A stretch of 53,092 nt of DNA from assembly GCA_000349905.1 (NCBI GenBank), contig KB722775.1, positions 114,779 through 167,870 on the forward strand. The letters are read 5' to 3'. The notes beneath the pieces are model-generated. The model worked only from the letters and a program-made list of their open reading frames with translations, was not told the origin of the DNA and did no database searches. Both the position numbers and the translations under genes were made by a program. This DNA comes from Volvariella volvacea V23. Taxonomy: Eukaryota > Basidiomycota > Agaricomycetes > Agaricales > Pluteaceae. Positions 25,474-37,247 of the stretch are shown in pieces; position 1 is the first letter of the stretch, and each line of letters begins with the position of its first letter.

Positions 25474-27056
25474 ATGGCCGCAGATACAATCGTTCCTGCT
25501 CGTCGACGACGCCACTCTGGTTCCATCGATCGTGACCACACGCGCCCCCTACTTTCCATCTCAAGCCATCGACACGAAGGCATAGAGCCTCCTCCAAGAC
25601 CAAAATCGACACCAGGGGAACGTCCAACCCAACGCCGAAGGCAAAAAAGCCCTCAGCACAGCTCAGACTCGGAATCTGAGCTCGACCGCATGCAAATAGA
25701 TATCTCCCAACTCGAAGACGAGGATGACGACGAACAGGAGCAGGTCCAGGTCTTGGGTGGGGATGTGGAAGATGCGGATGTTGACCAAGACGGATCGCGC
25801 GCAATTTTATCAGTGAAAAATGTAAACAAGTCGTCGCTCAATAAGGCCAAAGGCCCAAAAGGTGCTTCGACCTCCACTGCCACTCCGACAACCGCAACAT
25901 CTACCGTCATGGACTCTGCTTCAGCTATCAAGACTGAAAGCACCCTCGAGCGACCCACAAAGCCTCTCCCATCATCAAAAGCAAAGAAAATTGCGAATCC
26001 CGTACCGAATCCCCATAACCCCGTCAAACTCCCTGCTAACCCATCTATGCTCCCCGTTCAAGCTCACGTACCGAAGGGTGGAGTGGCTTCTTCCAATAGA
26101 AGGCTCTACGTGATTCTGGAACAGGCATGCTTGGAGGCCTACAGAGTCTCTAGTGGTGGGAAGGGAAGGAACGGGAAAGAAGGGGAATTTAAGTATACCC
26201 TATTGAATTGCGATGACCACCAGGGCATCCTGGCCAAGACAGGCAGAGATATCGCGGATGCCCGACCGGATATTACCCATCAGGTGTGTTTACGCTCTTT
26301 TTCATTTCGTCCTTGTTGGTTTCCCGATCGCGTTCAATTCTGATTCTTTTATCGCATTTAGTGTCTATTGACCCTGCTTGATTCGCCATTGAACAAGGCA
26401 GGACTATTGCAGGTATATATCCACACTGCAAAGGGTGTCCTGATCGAGGTCAATCCTCACGTCCGAATCCCACGAACCTTCAAGCGATTCAGCGGTCTCA
26501 TGGGTACGTTGTCAGAGTGACTATATGCGCCTTTTTAATGTGTATCGCTTGATAGTGCAACTCCTGCACAAACTCTCGATTCGAGGCGTCAATGGACCCG
26601 AGAAACTACTCAAAGTGATCAAAGTAGGCATTTCGTTGCTAACGCATATATCCACCCCTAACCTTTTGCTATCTTTCAGAATCCTATTACCGACCACCTT
26701 CCACCAAACACGATCAAAATTAGTGCGCACACCTCCATCTAATCTTCCTCACGCGCTAATATTGTTTCAGCACTATCCGGCGATGCACCAACTGTGCGAC
26801 TCTCGCGTTACCTCCCTACGTTACCTACCACACATAATATCGCCGTCTTTGTTGGGGCTATGGCACGTGGAAAGGACGATTTTGCAGACGCATACGTAGA
26901 TCAAAAGATCAGTATCAGTGATTATCCATTGAGTGCCAGCGTGGCGTGCGGGAAGGTAAGTCGGACGCTTTATCTCAGGGCTCCCAAGTTTGATGGGCCT
27001 TTCTTTCACGACTGTAGTTCTGCTGTGCCTTGGAAGAGCTCTGGGACGTCGTTTAA
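25474..27056 (+). CDS. EMG1: ribosomal RNA small subunit pseudouridine methyltransferase
   Basis: Emg1/Nep1 is a SPOUT-fold enzyme that N1-methylates a hypermodified pseudouridine of 18S rRNA and is essential for 40S assembly in the nucleolus. Exons are 25474-26283, 26362-26503, 26556-26623, 26680-26722, 26771-26955 and 27018-27056, totalling 428 residues. The conserved domain starts near residue 210 with [15 protein letters not shown] and continues [58 protein letters not shown] and [13 protein letters not shown]. It ends in [20 protein letters not shown], the C-terminal SAM-binding part. The first ~208 residues are a low-complexity, charged tail ([20 protein letters not shown]) much longer than in yeast (about 250 residues in total). 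The first ATG in the frame is used, so the extension is predicted to be translated. Confidence 0.93.
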
Positions 27057-28498
27057 TCACCTCCAAAAGCTTCAACGCATGGCATCGCATATCCCCTCAA
27101 CAGGATATGCTCTGCTCTGCCTTGCCTTCTTTCCCACCTCTTTCTCTCCTTTTATTTTCTCCCTTCTGCACGAGCTAGAAGCTCCCCAAAACACCAACTA
27201 GGACTTTTGATCACAACGGCCTCCATTTGACCCTCTACCATCACTCCACACATCAAAATCCAATTGCTCGTGTCTGTATCTGTATTCCAATCTCATCTCT
27301 CTATCATCGGTCCACATTGCTATCATCTCTGCATTCAACTCGCAGAATTATCACCCGCATATCTGTACCCTGTAGAACTATCGACCTTCTCCCCCCCCCT
27401 TTCACCCTTCTTTACGAGATCTATCTCCACCGTTCCTTGTTGGCTTCTTGGAGTGCGTCACTTTCCGAGTCATACGTGCTGCGTCTCTTTTTTGAAGGCC
27501 AGTCTTTGGCTCACCAGCCTTCCACCCCTCGGTGCCAACGTAATCCATCTCCCTATCTGCCTTGTCGCGCACCACCTTTCTTTTCAAACCCCCTAATGAA
27601 AAAAGCATGCATATATGCGACTCAACTCGCATTTACCGCATGGCTCGCGTTTTTCATTTATATTTGCAACTTGTCCTGACCATGGTTGGTCCTTTGTTTG
27701 CTCATCCCCCTTTTTTCGCTCTTTCGTGTGCCTATATATTTGCGAAATTGACAAGTTGCCTGTGGTTCTCATGCCAGTTTGGCCATTGGCCATCACCTAA
27801 CCTTGATGACGCAGGACACGATTTACGATTTACCTCGGGTTCCTTTCACCGCATCCTTCGAGCTGGATGACGTTGGCCTTCTTCCTCCTCACTCGGGATT
27901 GACGCGGCCTTGCTTTGGATATTGTGCGTCATGCGTCTCTTTGCAGTGTTATGACGACACGTTTCTCCGCATCCTTTGCTTGTTGGTTTTTTGATACGCT
28001 TTCGGAATCGACGCGGTTTTGCTAGTACTGTTCCTCGCTTCAGCCGATGGCTTGCAGGCTACGGGGCAGTTTATGACGTCATCGTACATCACTAGCTGAG
28101 CAGATGGTGTTGATCTGCCGACGCACGCCGTCTCCGCGCTATTCTTCAACAAGTCCTTAGGCTTTACATGTCGTCCCACCGATGCACGTTCTGACGTACT
28201 GGGTTTGTTCAGTGGCTGTCAGAGTCTATGGCAATGGTTTCCCTCCCCTCAGCCAGTTATGCGTGATCTTTCCTGTGAAAAGTCCTCTTGCTCGCGAGTG
28301 AAGCGGCAGGGACATGGGGACTCTGCTGGCTTCGGGTCGATATTTGGCACTTGGCCTTTGCCTATCTACTTGCCGCATGCAAGTAGGTGAGCAGCCACGA
28401 GGCAGACCCTGGTTTGGAGCCCCATTCTACAGCATGGTGCGACTTTGTAACCACGTCAATATTATCTAAAAGCTATCTCCCTAAGTACTTCGACTCAT
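27057..28498. other. pyrimidine-rich intergenic region
   Basis: From about 27110 to 27960 the plus strand is dominated by C and T, which keeps several frames open by chance (up to 150 codons, rich in Ser, Leu, Pro and Phe). No domain motif is seen. The region probably holds the EMG1 3' flank and the promoter of the NACHT gene. Confidence 0.5.
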
Positions 28499-31029
28499 AT
28501 GAACCGGCATCAACGATCAGATACCGAACAATCTCCCAACGATCCTCAATCAACAAGTGCCTTCAATAATTCTCACATTAAGAATGAAGGGAAAATCATT
28601 ACAAATGTTGGAAATTTCAATTACAGTTCCAAGTGGGGTGAGGAGTCAGGTTCTATGCTACCTTATGGATTGTATTCATATGCCTTCCATCTAGGCAAAG
28701 AAATGCTCCAGGAATGTCATTGATAATGCAATGCACACAGGTGAAGTACGTGCAGAAGAGTTGAAGTGCCACGAGGATACGCGTATAGCTATCCTGGATG
28801 ACTTGATATTGTGGGTCGAGAACCCACAGCGAGGGAGGGATATTGCTTGGATACTAGGCCCTGCTGGTGTGGGTAAATCTGCGGTTGCAAAGACAGTAGC
28901 AGACAAATTAGATCGGAAGGGATCCAAGGCCATCATTGCGGGCTCGTATTTCTTCTTCAGTTTCGATCCAAGACGTAATACCCTTGTCGGCTTTGTTCCA
29001 ACCCTTGCCTATCGACTGCTTGTTTCTATGGGTGACATAGGAATAGAGATCGAGAAGGTAATCGAGAACGATCCGCGTATTTTTCACGCGGATATAATAG
29101 TTCAGTGGAAGAAACTCATCTATGAACCTGTCATGGCGGTGAACTCTTCCCGGTCCCTGCCACCAGCAGTCGTTATCATAGACGGGCTTGATGAATGTGG
29201 AAACGAGCAAGACCAGCGCAAAGTGCTAGAACTCGTTGCATCATGTGGATCCGATTTTCCACTCGCATTCATCATTGCCAGTCGTCCCGAACCTCCCATC
29301 TCCAACTCATTTCAAGCGCTCCCGCTTGCCGATCTCTGTCGACCTCAGATCGATCTCGGTCTTCTTAGAGATACCAAGGAGATGCGACTCTACCTCCGAT
29401 CTTCGTTCTCAAGCATCTACTCGAAGTATAGGGATGTCCTTCAAGACTATGCGGTTGATGGATCCTGGCCTTCAGATGACGTTGTTGATCTGATTGCGAA
29501 GAGGGCCGATGGACAGTACATATACCCTGCTACTCTCCTCAGATTCATTGACCAGGATGACGTCCATCCAAACGACCGTCTTGAGGCGTGCCTCGAACAA
29601 ACCCCCGAGGCGCTATCACCCCTTGATGCACTATACAAGTATATCATGAGATCGTCTCACCATCCGTCTAACCAGACCGATGACCAGATTCAAACCCTTT
29701 TGTTCATGATCTTGAGGATAAGGCTTCCGAATACTCTTACCGGCATTCAGCGAGGGGGAGGGGGAGCATATGAGGAAGAGTCAACATCGTCGGATAATGA
29801 ACCGGACGCGCAGAGGCCACTGGAACTCAGGATGATGGCAACGGTGTTGGGACTCAACACCAGCCAGTGTAGATTCAAGCTCAGAAAGCTCCACTCAGTC
29901 CTGGCCATCCCAAGCAATGCTGCAGATCGTATAGTTATTCATCACCAATCATCTGACGATTTCCTGTCCTCCCCTCGACGCGCCCACCCCTATCACGTTG
30001 ACACTAGAGCTTATGTATCAAATGTGATAGGGGGATGCCTGTCTGTAATAGAAGGCACCGGTGCTGGTTTGAACACTCGAACTGCGGCTTCCATATGGTG
30101 GAAGTGTGCCAAGTATTTATCCTACGGCGGATGCAGACTCGGTCTGCAGCAACCACTCATCGAGCGCCTGATCCATTTCGATTTCGATGCATGTCTAGAG
30201 CACCTCTCTCCGAGATGCAAACCCGAGTATCTGGCCTTTGGCCTTTACTGCCACGCCCGGGTTTGTACATCCCCCTCTTTCTGTTTTCTGTGATTCCAAC
30301 CACCGATCTCAGGGTTATTCAGCGTTGAGCGAGAAGTATTACCGCAGCATTTTCACCGATTCAACGGTGGCTAAATGGCTGCAAAGTCATTGGGACTGGC
30401 CGGATAATGGTGATTGTTCAGAATACACACTGCTCAGAATACAGCAGTGTGAAATCAAACTCACGACTATTAGACACCCGCAATCAATATACATCTTCAC
30501 GTGCCTCTTCCCATGGAGGATCTCACCCATTGTCCTGGAAAGCTTTCCTGGCTCTCGGGAAAGCTTATTCGATGATATGGGAAGGACACGACAACCCTGG
30601 AAACGTCTTCGAAAATCTTAAAAATGGCCTTCGGGCAGATGACCTTTTGGAAGCCTCCTTGGCAGTTTTTACTTATGTGGGGCTATTTGAAATGCTGTAC
30701 GTTGATTACTTGGTCTTTTGGTAGCATGTACTAACTGGGGTTTATTTCTAGTTCCAGTAGCGATATTGAATACTTGTCTACCTGGAGCAGACCTTGGAAG
30801 TTTCATCGGTAATTTGCATTCCCTTCCCTTCTACGTCGGTCTAATGGTTGTGTTATCCTTCCATGAACGCAATAATAAGCATGTTCTTCGCTGGTTGGAG
30901 GTCAGTACCACTTTCAAGGAGCTTGGACAGTCGCTAAATGCATATGCATTCTGCTCATATCTCATTGCCAGGCTAACCGACACAAAATCGAGAGCCCCGT
31001 GTTCCGACGTCTTAGAGCGCACTGGTCAC
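28499..31029 (+). CDS. NACHT-type STAND NTPase, possibly degenerate
   Basis: NLR-like signalling NTPase of the fungal STAND class, probably cytosolic and linked to non-self recognition. The N-terminus (28499-28637) ends in a short Asn/Gly-rich strand motif, HIKNEGKIITNVGNFNYSS. A 103-nt intron then keeps the frame to ELKCHEDTR and the NACHT domain, with the P-loop GPAGVGKSAVAKTVA and Walker B VVIIDGLDECGNE followed by FIIASRPEP. A helical region with YKYIMRSSHHPSNQ and DFLSSPRRAHPYHVDTRAY is continuous to 30260, and a 52-nt intron leads to GYSALSEKYYRS. After about 30409 the coding frame moves without a clear intron (the best candidate is 28 nt), so the 3' part may be frameshifted. No WD40, ankyrin or TPR repeats are recognisable. 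The 3' end is approximate. Confidence 0.72.
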
Positions 31030-31809
31030 TAGAAAACCATTGTCCGTCGTTCTATGGTAGTTCGACGTCAAGTACACTGGGTCAGGCGTCTCAGCACCAA
31101 CCATGACACGCATCGTCTTGCTCAACAAGGAAGGGACTTATGACTTGGTGTTTACTATGCCACTGATTGCTAGTGTTGGCAACGTGTAAAATACATCCAA
31201 TTCTATCATGATGAGGCAATCCGAGTCGTAAGGCTCTATGCATTGGTGGTGGAAGCAGAATTTGTGCGGCGACTTCAGCAGCCATTGATACCGTCAATAT
31301 TAGCGGTGTCTAATTAGAGAATTTTGGTTTCCAATATCAAATATTGCCTCTGGAGGTCGTGCACAAGTTGGGAGCCAAAGAATGGCGCGAATTCTGCGCC
31401 CTGAGAGCACAGAATACGCAAAACGACAAGTATGGCGTAGCGAAGATAACCTCTAGTCTTTGTGCAACTCGCCGAGATAGCACTAGAGCACCAGCGCCAG
31501 GGACAAAGACGACCAAAGCCGTACCAAGAGTCCCTAGCGATAACACCAACGAGGGTACACGGTTCAAGTCCATCGACGTTGTCGGGCACGATGATGGTAA
31601 GAAACAACCCTTGGATGACGTGTTCTGCCCATCGGCGGCCAGCCCTGGGCCAGACAGCCGCCGCCAATCGTCATTTCACTGGCAATCACCTGCCTGCCAC
31701 CGGCATCCGTTGCTACTGAGCCCGTTTGGCTCTCACCACCACGCTTCTTCTTTAAGATAAGGCCACCACCTTGTGGTCCCCTCGTTTCTCTCAACCTTCA
31801 GCCCAACTG
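31030..31809. other. intergenic with two overlapping open frames
   Basis: No gene is confirmed. At 31314-31760 both strands stay open for 117-138 codons, and both read the phrase FCALRAQN across a 23-bp imperfect palindrome. I judge this more likely a repeat-derived or non-coding segment than a pair of genes. The last 60 bases are the leader of the next hydrolase. Confidence 0.4.
31392..31414. repeat. imperfect 23-bp palindrome
   Basis: TTCTGCGCCCT-G-AGAGCACAGAA. The two 11-nt arms match at 9 positions, and both mismatches become G-U pairs in a minus-strand transcript, so a hairpin is possible. Confidence 0.5.
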
Positions 31810-33062
31810 ATGGCCCCGACCCTCTCCTCCGAGCTCGTTGACCTCCCCACCGCATTCGATCCCTCCACATGCGTTCGCAAAGGCCTCTGCCCCGTCACGC
31901 AGCTCCGTAAAGGCTCCCAGGGCCCCGAGCTTCTCGAAAGCCATTCGCTGTACTACGAGCAACACGGCCGGGGCACCAAATACAAGGTCATATTCATAAT
32001 GGGATTGAACTCCAGTTCGTTTGGATGGGGAGCTCAAGTGCGGAGGTTTGGCAACACGGAGGATCACACGGTGCTTGTGTTTGATAATAGAGGCGTCGGG
32101 AACAGTGGATACCCTTGGGGACCGTATTCGTAAGTCTAGTTCATGATGTGTTCGAGTTTTGGTTGAGATGGTAGTGGGGCAGGACTTCTGGAATGGCGGA
32201 AGATGTGATTGCGCTGTTGGATTATATTGAGTGGACGGGGAAGAGGGATATCCATGTCGTTGGGATCAGCCTGGGCGGGATGATTGCTCAAGGTATACAT
32301 TCCCGTTTTCGTTGCTCCACAGCGCTTCTCAATCTGGTTCATTATGCAGAACTTGCATATCGAATACCTGAACGGATAGCGTCTCTTACGCTCGCTGTTA
32401 CCACACCCGGAGGTAGACCGTGGAACAACTTTCCACCTGTACGTAGCCATTCCCCGCGTCTAATACAAAGACCGTCCCGTTGACGCTCAGATGCCCTGTT
32501 CATCCTCATACATGACAGTGGATCGGCCTCAAGTCACTCGCCCGACTGGCATTCACACCCGATCCAGTGAAGAAAGCCCCCATGGCGCTAGAGATGCTGT
32601 ACCCCAAAACCTGGCTGGCACAAAAATCGGAGACGGACTCCAAAGGTCGTACGAATGCCGAAGTCGAAACAGAAGTACACCTTCATCGCACTCTAGAGTA
32701 GAAACGGCACTAACGCCCTTGCACAGAACTTCCTCCGTCGTATCACCATAACCAAGCCCCAGCAGTTCCACGGCCACATCTCGCAAATGATCGCTGGTCT
32801 AACGCACCGGGTTACACCCGACCGACTCGCTTTCATCTCTAAATCTATACCCAAGGTTACCATCGTCACCGGCGATGAGGATCATCTTGTGTTACCCGTG
32901 CATAGTCTCGAACTCAAAGCTGCGATGCCTGAAGCCGAGTTGGTTGAGTGGAAAAACACAGGCCACGGAGTTCATATTCAGAGAGCGGATTGGTTTAATG
33001 AGTTGGTCGAGAGGACGTGGAGGGAGGGGAAGGAGAAGGTTTCAAGCGAGGGTGGGCGATGA
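31810..33062 (+). CDS. alpha/beta hydrolase fold protein
   Basis: Exons 31810-32129, 32183-32292, 32350-32438, 32519-32674 and 32727-33062 give 336 residues. The order is VIFIMGLNSSSFGW (oxyanion-hole HG-like strand, here MG), VLVFDNRGVGNSGYPWG, the nucleophile elbow VVGISLGGMIAQ (Ser in GxSxGG), TLAVTTPGGRPWNNFPP, VTIVTGDEDHLV (acid) and WKNTGHGVHIQ (catalytic His). This is a complete triad, as in epoxide-hydrolase/esterase-like soluble hydrolases; the substrate is unknown. The start is the first ATG of the conserved frame, and a pyrimidine-rich leader precedes it. It converges with SEC14, with 256 bp between. It belongs to a different subgroup from the hydrolase in the epimerase array. Confidence 0.9.
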
Positions 33063-33318
33063 GCGCCTCGAGCGGTGCATGAATGACGCCCGAATACTCT
33101 CTCCATACTCGCGATACTTATTGCTCTCATTTATAATTTATGGGATTCATGCGGTGACATGTATTGCAACAGGCCACGAATACAGGTACCACCGCGAATT
33201 ATCATCCAGACTTTAACAATATGAGAACAAGCTGCGGTAGCAACGGGAAATGACGAAAAGAAACAGCTAATTGCGAAAAAAAAATCCGACACACAACGCA
33301 TCTAAGCAGGAAAACGCC

Positions 33319-34711
33319 TTAGGATGGTTGATTCCAAGGGCCGGCATCACTCAACGAGCATCCTCCGGCGCACTGACAAGTTCCTCCAAACTCCTTTGGC
33401 AGATTCTCCGCTGGTATCTGCTTCAACAGCTCGTCCTTGTAACCGCTTCCCAGAATGTTAATCTTCTTCACCGTTACTTCGTCCAACCAAGGCTTGACGA
33501 CAGCCCAAACGGCGCTAAACGCCCAGGGAGCGTTGATGATGTAGAACTTCCCCATCGTCTCGGGATACCGATCCTGGCCAATCGAGGCTGCTTGCATGAC
33601 GAAATCCTTGACTCGGTAGAAGCTGGTCAAGCCAACACCGTTGAGATCGAGGATGGTGGTGCAAGTCTCGACTGGGTGGCCGACGGCTTTGGAGCAGAGT
33701 GGGAAGCGCTGGTTGAGGAGCTTCTCGTATTCCCAGACGAGGCGCTTGAGCTGGCGTTCAGGGGTGGTGATGGCATATAGAGCTTTGATGTCTAGCTTGC
33801 CCAATTGTTCAATGTAGAGAGGTCGGCCGTCCTGGAGAGTATGAGCGTTGGATTGGATGAAAATGGATGAGGTGAAGGAATGGCTTACTATGTCGATCTT
33901 GTGGTAGTACTTTGGATGTAATTTATCGACTTGCTCTTGCTCGGGATAATCAAAGTTCCTAAGTGCACAACGCATGAATGTCTTTTTCCAGGGCACACAA
34001 CAAAGGAACGTACGGGTAGATTTCATCAACACCAAAGTCTTTCCTCCACTGCTCCGCAGCAATAAGCATCTCCTTTGCCTTGACAAGATCGAACTTGCGC
34101 GCCCGCAAGAACCTATTTAAACAAACGAGAGCCAAAAGTATGAAGACCAGTCAGCATTATACTTCGCAATGAGATGTTGCGTTGATAATTGAGAATAGTA
34201 GCGGGCAAATCGCGGAACGGCTTAGGGGTCTTCCCACTCCATTGATCCCCACAAGGACGATCCGTCACAATCCACGGAGATCGTCTAGCTGCCCTGCAAG
34301 GGCGATGAACCATCGTACTCCCCATCCCCAACTCGCCAGCAAAAAGGGAACAGTTCTCGCCAAAAATCAACATTTCCCCACCCCTCTTGCTCTAGTCACG
34401 CACCCTCCATCACAAAACACACAGAAAACTCCAACAAAGGCAGGAAAGAAAGAAACCGCGCATGACGAGACGCCCACTTCCCGAAAAAGAAGAAAAAGAA
34501 CCGACCTCAGCAACATCGCATCATCCATCCTCTCAGGGACGAACCATCCTTCAGCTTGCAATTCCTGCTTGAACTTCTCCAAGGTGTGCAGTTGAACAAC
34601 GGTCAGATTCCCCAATCGTCCAGGGAGCGGTTGATAGTTGGGATCTGTTACGCCAGGGGGCATAGGGCTTGCGCTGGCCTGTTGGGGCACGGATTCGTTT
34701 GGTCCTGGCAT
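33319..34711 (-). CDS. SEC14: SEC14-type phosphatidylinositol/phosphatidylcholine transfer protein
   Basis: CRAL-TRIO lipid-transfer protein acting at the Golgi. The start at 34711 ([11 protein letters not shown]) leads into a proline-rich tail and the CRAL-TRIO N domain ([20 protein letters not shown]). The next exon encodes [20 protein letters not shown] and [14 protein letters not shown]. The lipid-binding domain shows [70 protein letters not shown] and [19 protein letters not shown], near-identical in pattern to yeast Sec14. The first long intron, 34113-34505, is 393 nt, several times longer than all others in this window; its ends are GTCGGT and AATAG. The other introns are short. Confidence 0.93.
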
Positions 34712-37247
34712 CGTTCACTTGCGGGATACTCTGAGTCGATGGGTGAACCTGCGGGAGAAGAAAAGCGTGGATACGTGGATGCAAGAGTGGCGTAAACGTG
34801 GAAGATGGTGGTAGACGATCAAGAAGGATAACCCAGGGATGAAGGACAAAAACGATGCTGATGCAAAATTGATACCTGATGGTGGCGATGATGGAAAGAG
34901 TTTGAGGTAAACTTTGAGGCGGAATGGATAAGTAAAGATTGAGGACAAGATTATTAAGTAGGCGAGTAGTGAATCTTGCTAGGGCTGTCCGTGTTTGGTA
35001 GCCTTGACTTTGTTTTGGCGCGTTTCTTGGGCTCTTGGTAGGTTCTTTAACTGCAGACTATGAAAGCAGACTGACAATTGTAGAGTCAACCGAGGCTGCT
35101 CTCACTCGGACCACTTCTTTGGTGGATGCCTGTTCGTTACTAATGGTGGCGCGCATGATATCCGCGATCGCGATGGCATTCACGCTCGCGCATACGAATG
35201 GGTATTATTAAACCTCTTTGTATTCAACACGCCATGGATATTATTGGAGCCGAGGCGCTCCACAGCTATCTAAAGATAGCGCAATCTACCCACTGCAAGT
35301 CACGTTCAGATCAAGTTCAGATCTCTACCAGTGAATATACTACTGCGGCATCGTAACCTCCATGTAATTGAGCACACCTCGTGTCGGGTAACGCGTTTTC
35401 ACGTCAGATTTAGACTCGGCGCCGCGCTACTCGGTATGTTGTTACTTGGCGTTTAACCATCTGGCGCTGAGTTATGTCCTTCTGCTGACCGGTGGGTTAG
35501 ACGGTCTTCAACTGATTAGAGAAAGCTTTCGACTTTTCTGACTCCGGCTCACCTTTGACCGCATAAGAGCATTTCCCCTGTTTACTTTGTGGTAATGATA
35601 CTGTTGACAGGATACCCCGTTTTCCGGTGACTTTATTGTCTCCCTTTTTTTAGGATGATGTGACCAAGCACCGTGAGATTTATGTGTTAAGGAAAGACAT
35701 GGAACTCACCAGATGTAGTGAACAGATCGTGCTGTGTTGGCGACCAGAGGATGAGATTAGAAAGTACCTCGTGGCTGCGGTCTGGGATGGCTAACCAGGC
35801 AGTACAACACAGGCTTTGGAACAGGTTGTCCTACTCATAGGCCCCAGCCCTCGCCAACACAAAACACAAAACAACACTTAGCGGATGTGTATAGCGATAT
35901 GGGCGTATTCTGGTGGTGGCAAGTAGTGGCAAACAGAATTGGAAAGTGCAACCTTGTGACCATCGTGTGCTGCTTGGCTTGAATGCATTGCGTTTGTGCA
36001 TATTCCGCGCACCACACCTCTTCCAACCAAGATAGCTGAAATTAATTGGCTAGAAAGGGTATTTGCATTTAGGACGTGGATAGAAATGTTTTCCTATGGG
36101 GCCTTGCCTTATCGGCTCGCCCCCATGTGCACGCGGTACCGAGCTTTATGAAAGTACGCCGTCTTTGAGATCCTGTACACAATCCCTACCCGCACCTTCG
36201 GACACTTCGAGATAGGGAAGGACCCACTGTTTCAAACCTTACCGATCCTTTACACAAAGCTCTATCGATAACTTAACTGAGCATTTTGAGGGTGAGATGC
36301 ATTGACATCGAGGACGTATCATATTTACAACTTGCAATTGACACGCTTTGTAAACCCAGCTACGACCGGACACTGATATTTGACGGACTGTGCCCAGCAG
36401 CCACTGCGGAGTTCCAAGTTCTGCTGTGACGGCCTGTGACATGCTGTGACAGTCCGAAGGTGTAGTGTGTCTGAAGGAACAGGAGGGATAGCAATCCCTA
36501 GGTCGACTTCAGCCTTCAAATTTCAACCACATTGGACGTAGCGTGTCGAGAATTCCAGAATCTCTTGGATTGCGCAATTGGACAAGCCCTTTGTCAATGC
36601 TGAGGATCGAATGAGATTGGTAGGGGCCTGGTTGACATATCTGGCGATGCAGTTGTAGGGTGTGGCAGCCAATTGGTCCACAGTAGGCCCATGGTAATCC
36701 CCATATCTCGGCATTATCTTAATTTCAAGCAGCTTAAGAAGTACAAATTTCCCTAGGCCTTGGTCAACATCCATTCCTGAAGCTCAGCTGATATTGATCA
36801 GCGTAGCTGTTGACGACCCGTGGCTCCTCTAGTCATCTCATCTCACTTCGGTGCTATTGTCATCTTCTTGTAGATAACTTTATCTGGTTATATGCACGAT
36901 TATCGTTGAAGGCTAGACTTGGTTTGGATTTCCAATCAGTACTTCGGTGATGACTCATCAAAAGTTCAATAGGTGTTGGGTGTAGTAAAACGCAGAACGT
37001 ACGCGAAGACCCTTGGTAATCGCTCCCTGATTCCATATTACTGGTTTACAGATCACTTTGTAACGGGTTCGGCGGGCAGAGAGACCCTTACTATGAGCTG
37101 ACACCTCCATGGCCAAGGTACTGACTAGTTTGGGGCGGTTATGGAAGCACTTTGGAGGCACCCAGCTCGTATAAAGAGGAGGTCAACTCGAGAGATGCCA
37201 ACCCAGAATTCCACCAAAGCTCTATTACTTCTCATCTCTACAGCACA
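34712..37247. other. long intergenic region
   Basis: About 2.5 kb between SEC14 and epimerase copy G, which diverge. It contains the two promoters. The frames present are 63-83 codons, mutually overlapping and without motifs. I see no gene or recognisable mobile element. Confidence 0.5.
37170..37176 (+). promoter_or_regulatory. TATA-like box of copy G
   Basis: TATAAAG, 72-78 nt before the copy G start codon. Confidence 0.4.

Noticed and set aside
27227..27679. 150-codon plus-strand open frame and several overlapping ones.
   Set aside because: They lie in a C/T-rich stretch where stops are rare; composition is biased and no domain is visible.
33271..33780. 169-codon plus-strand open frame.
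   Set aside because: Antisense to the conserved SEC14 C-terminal exon.
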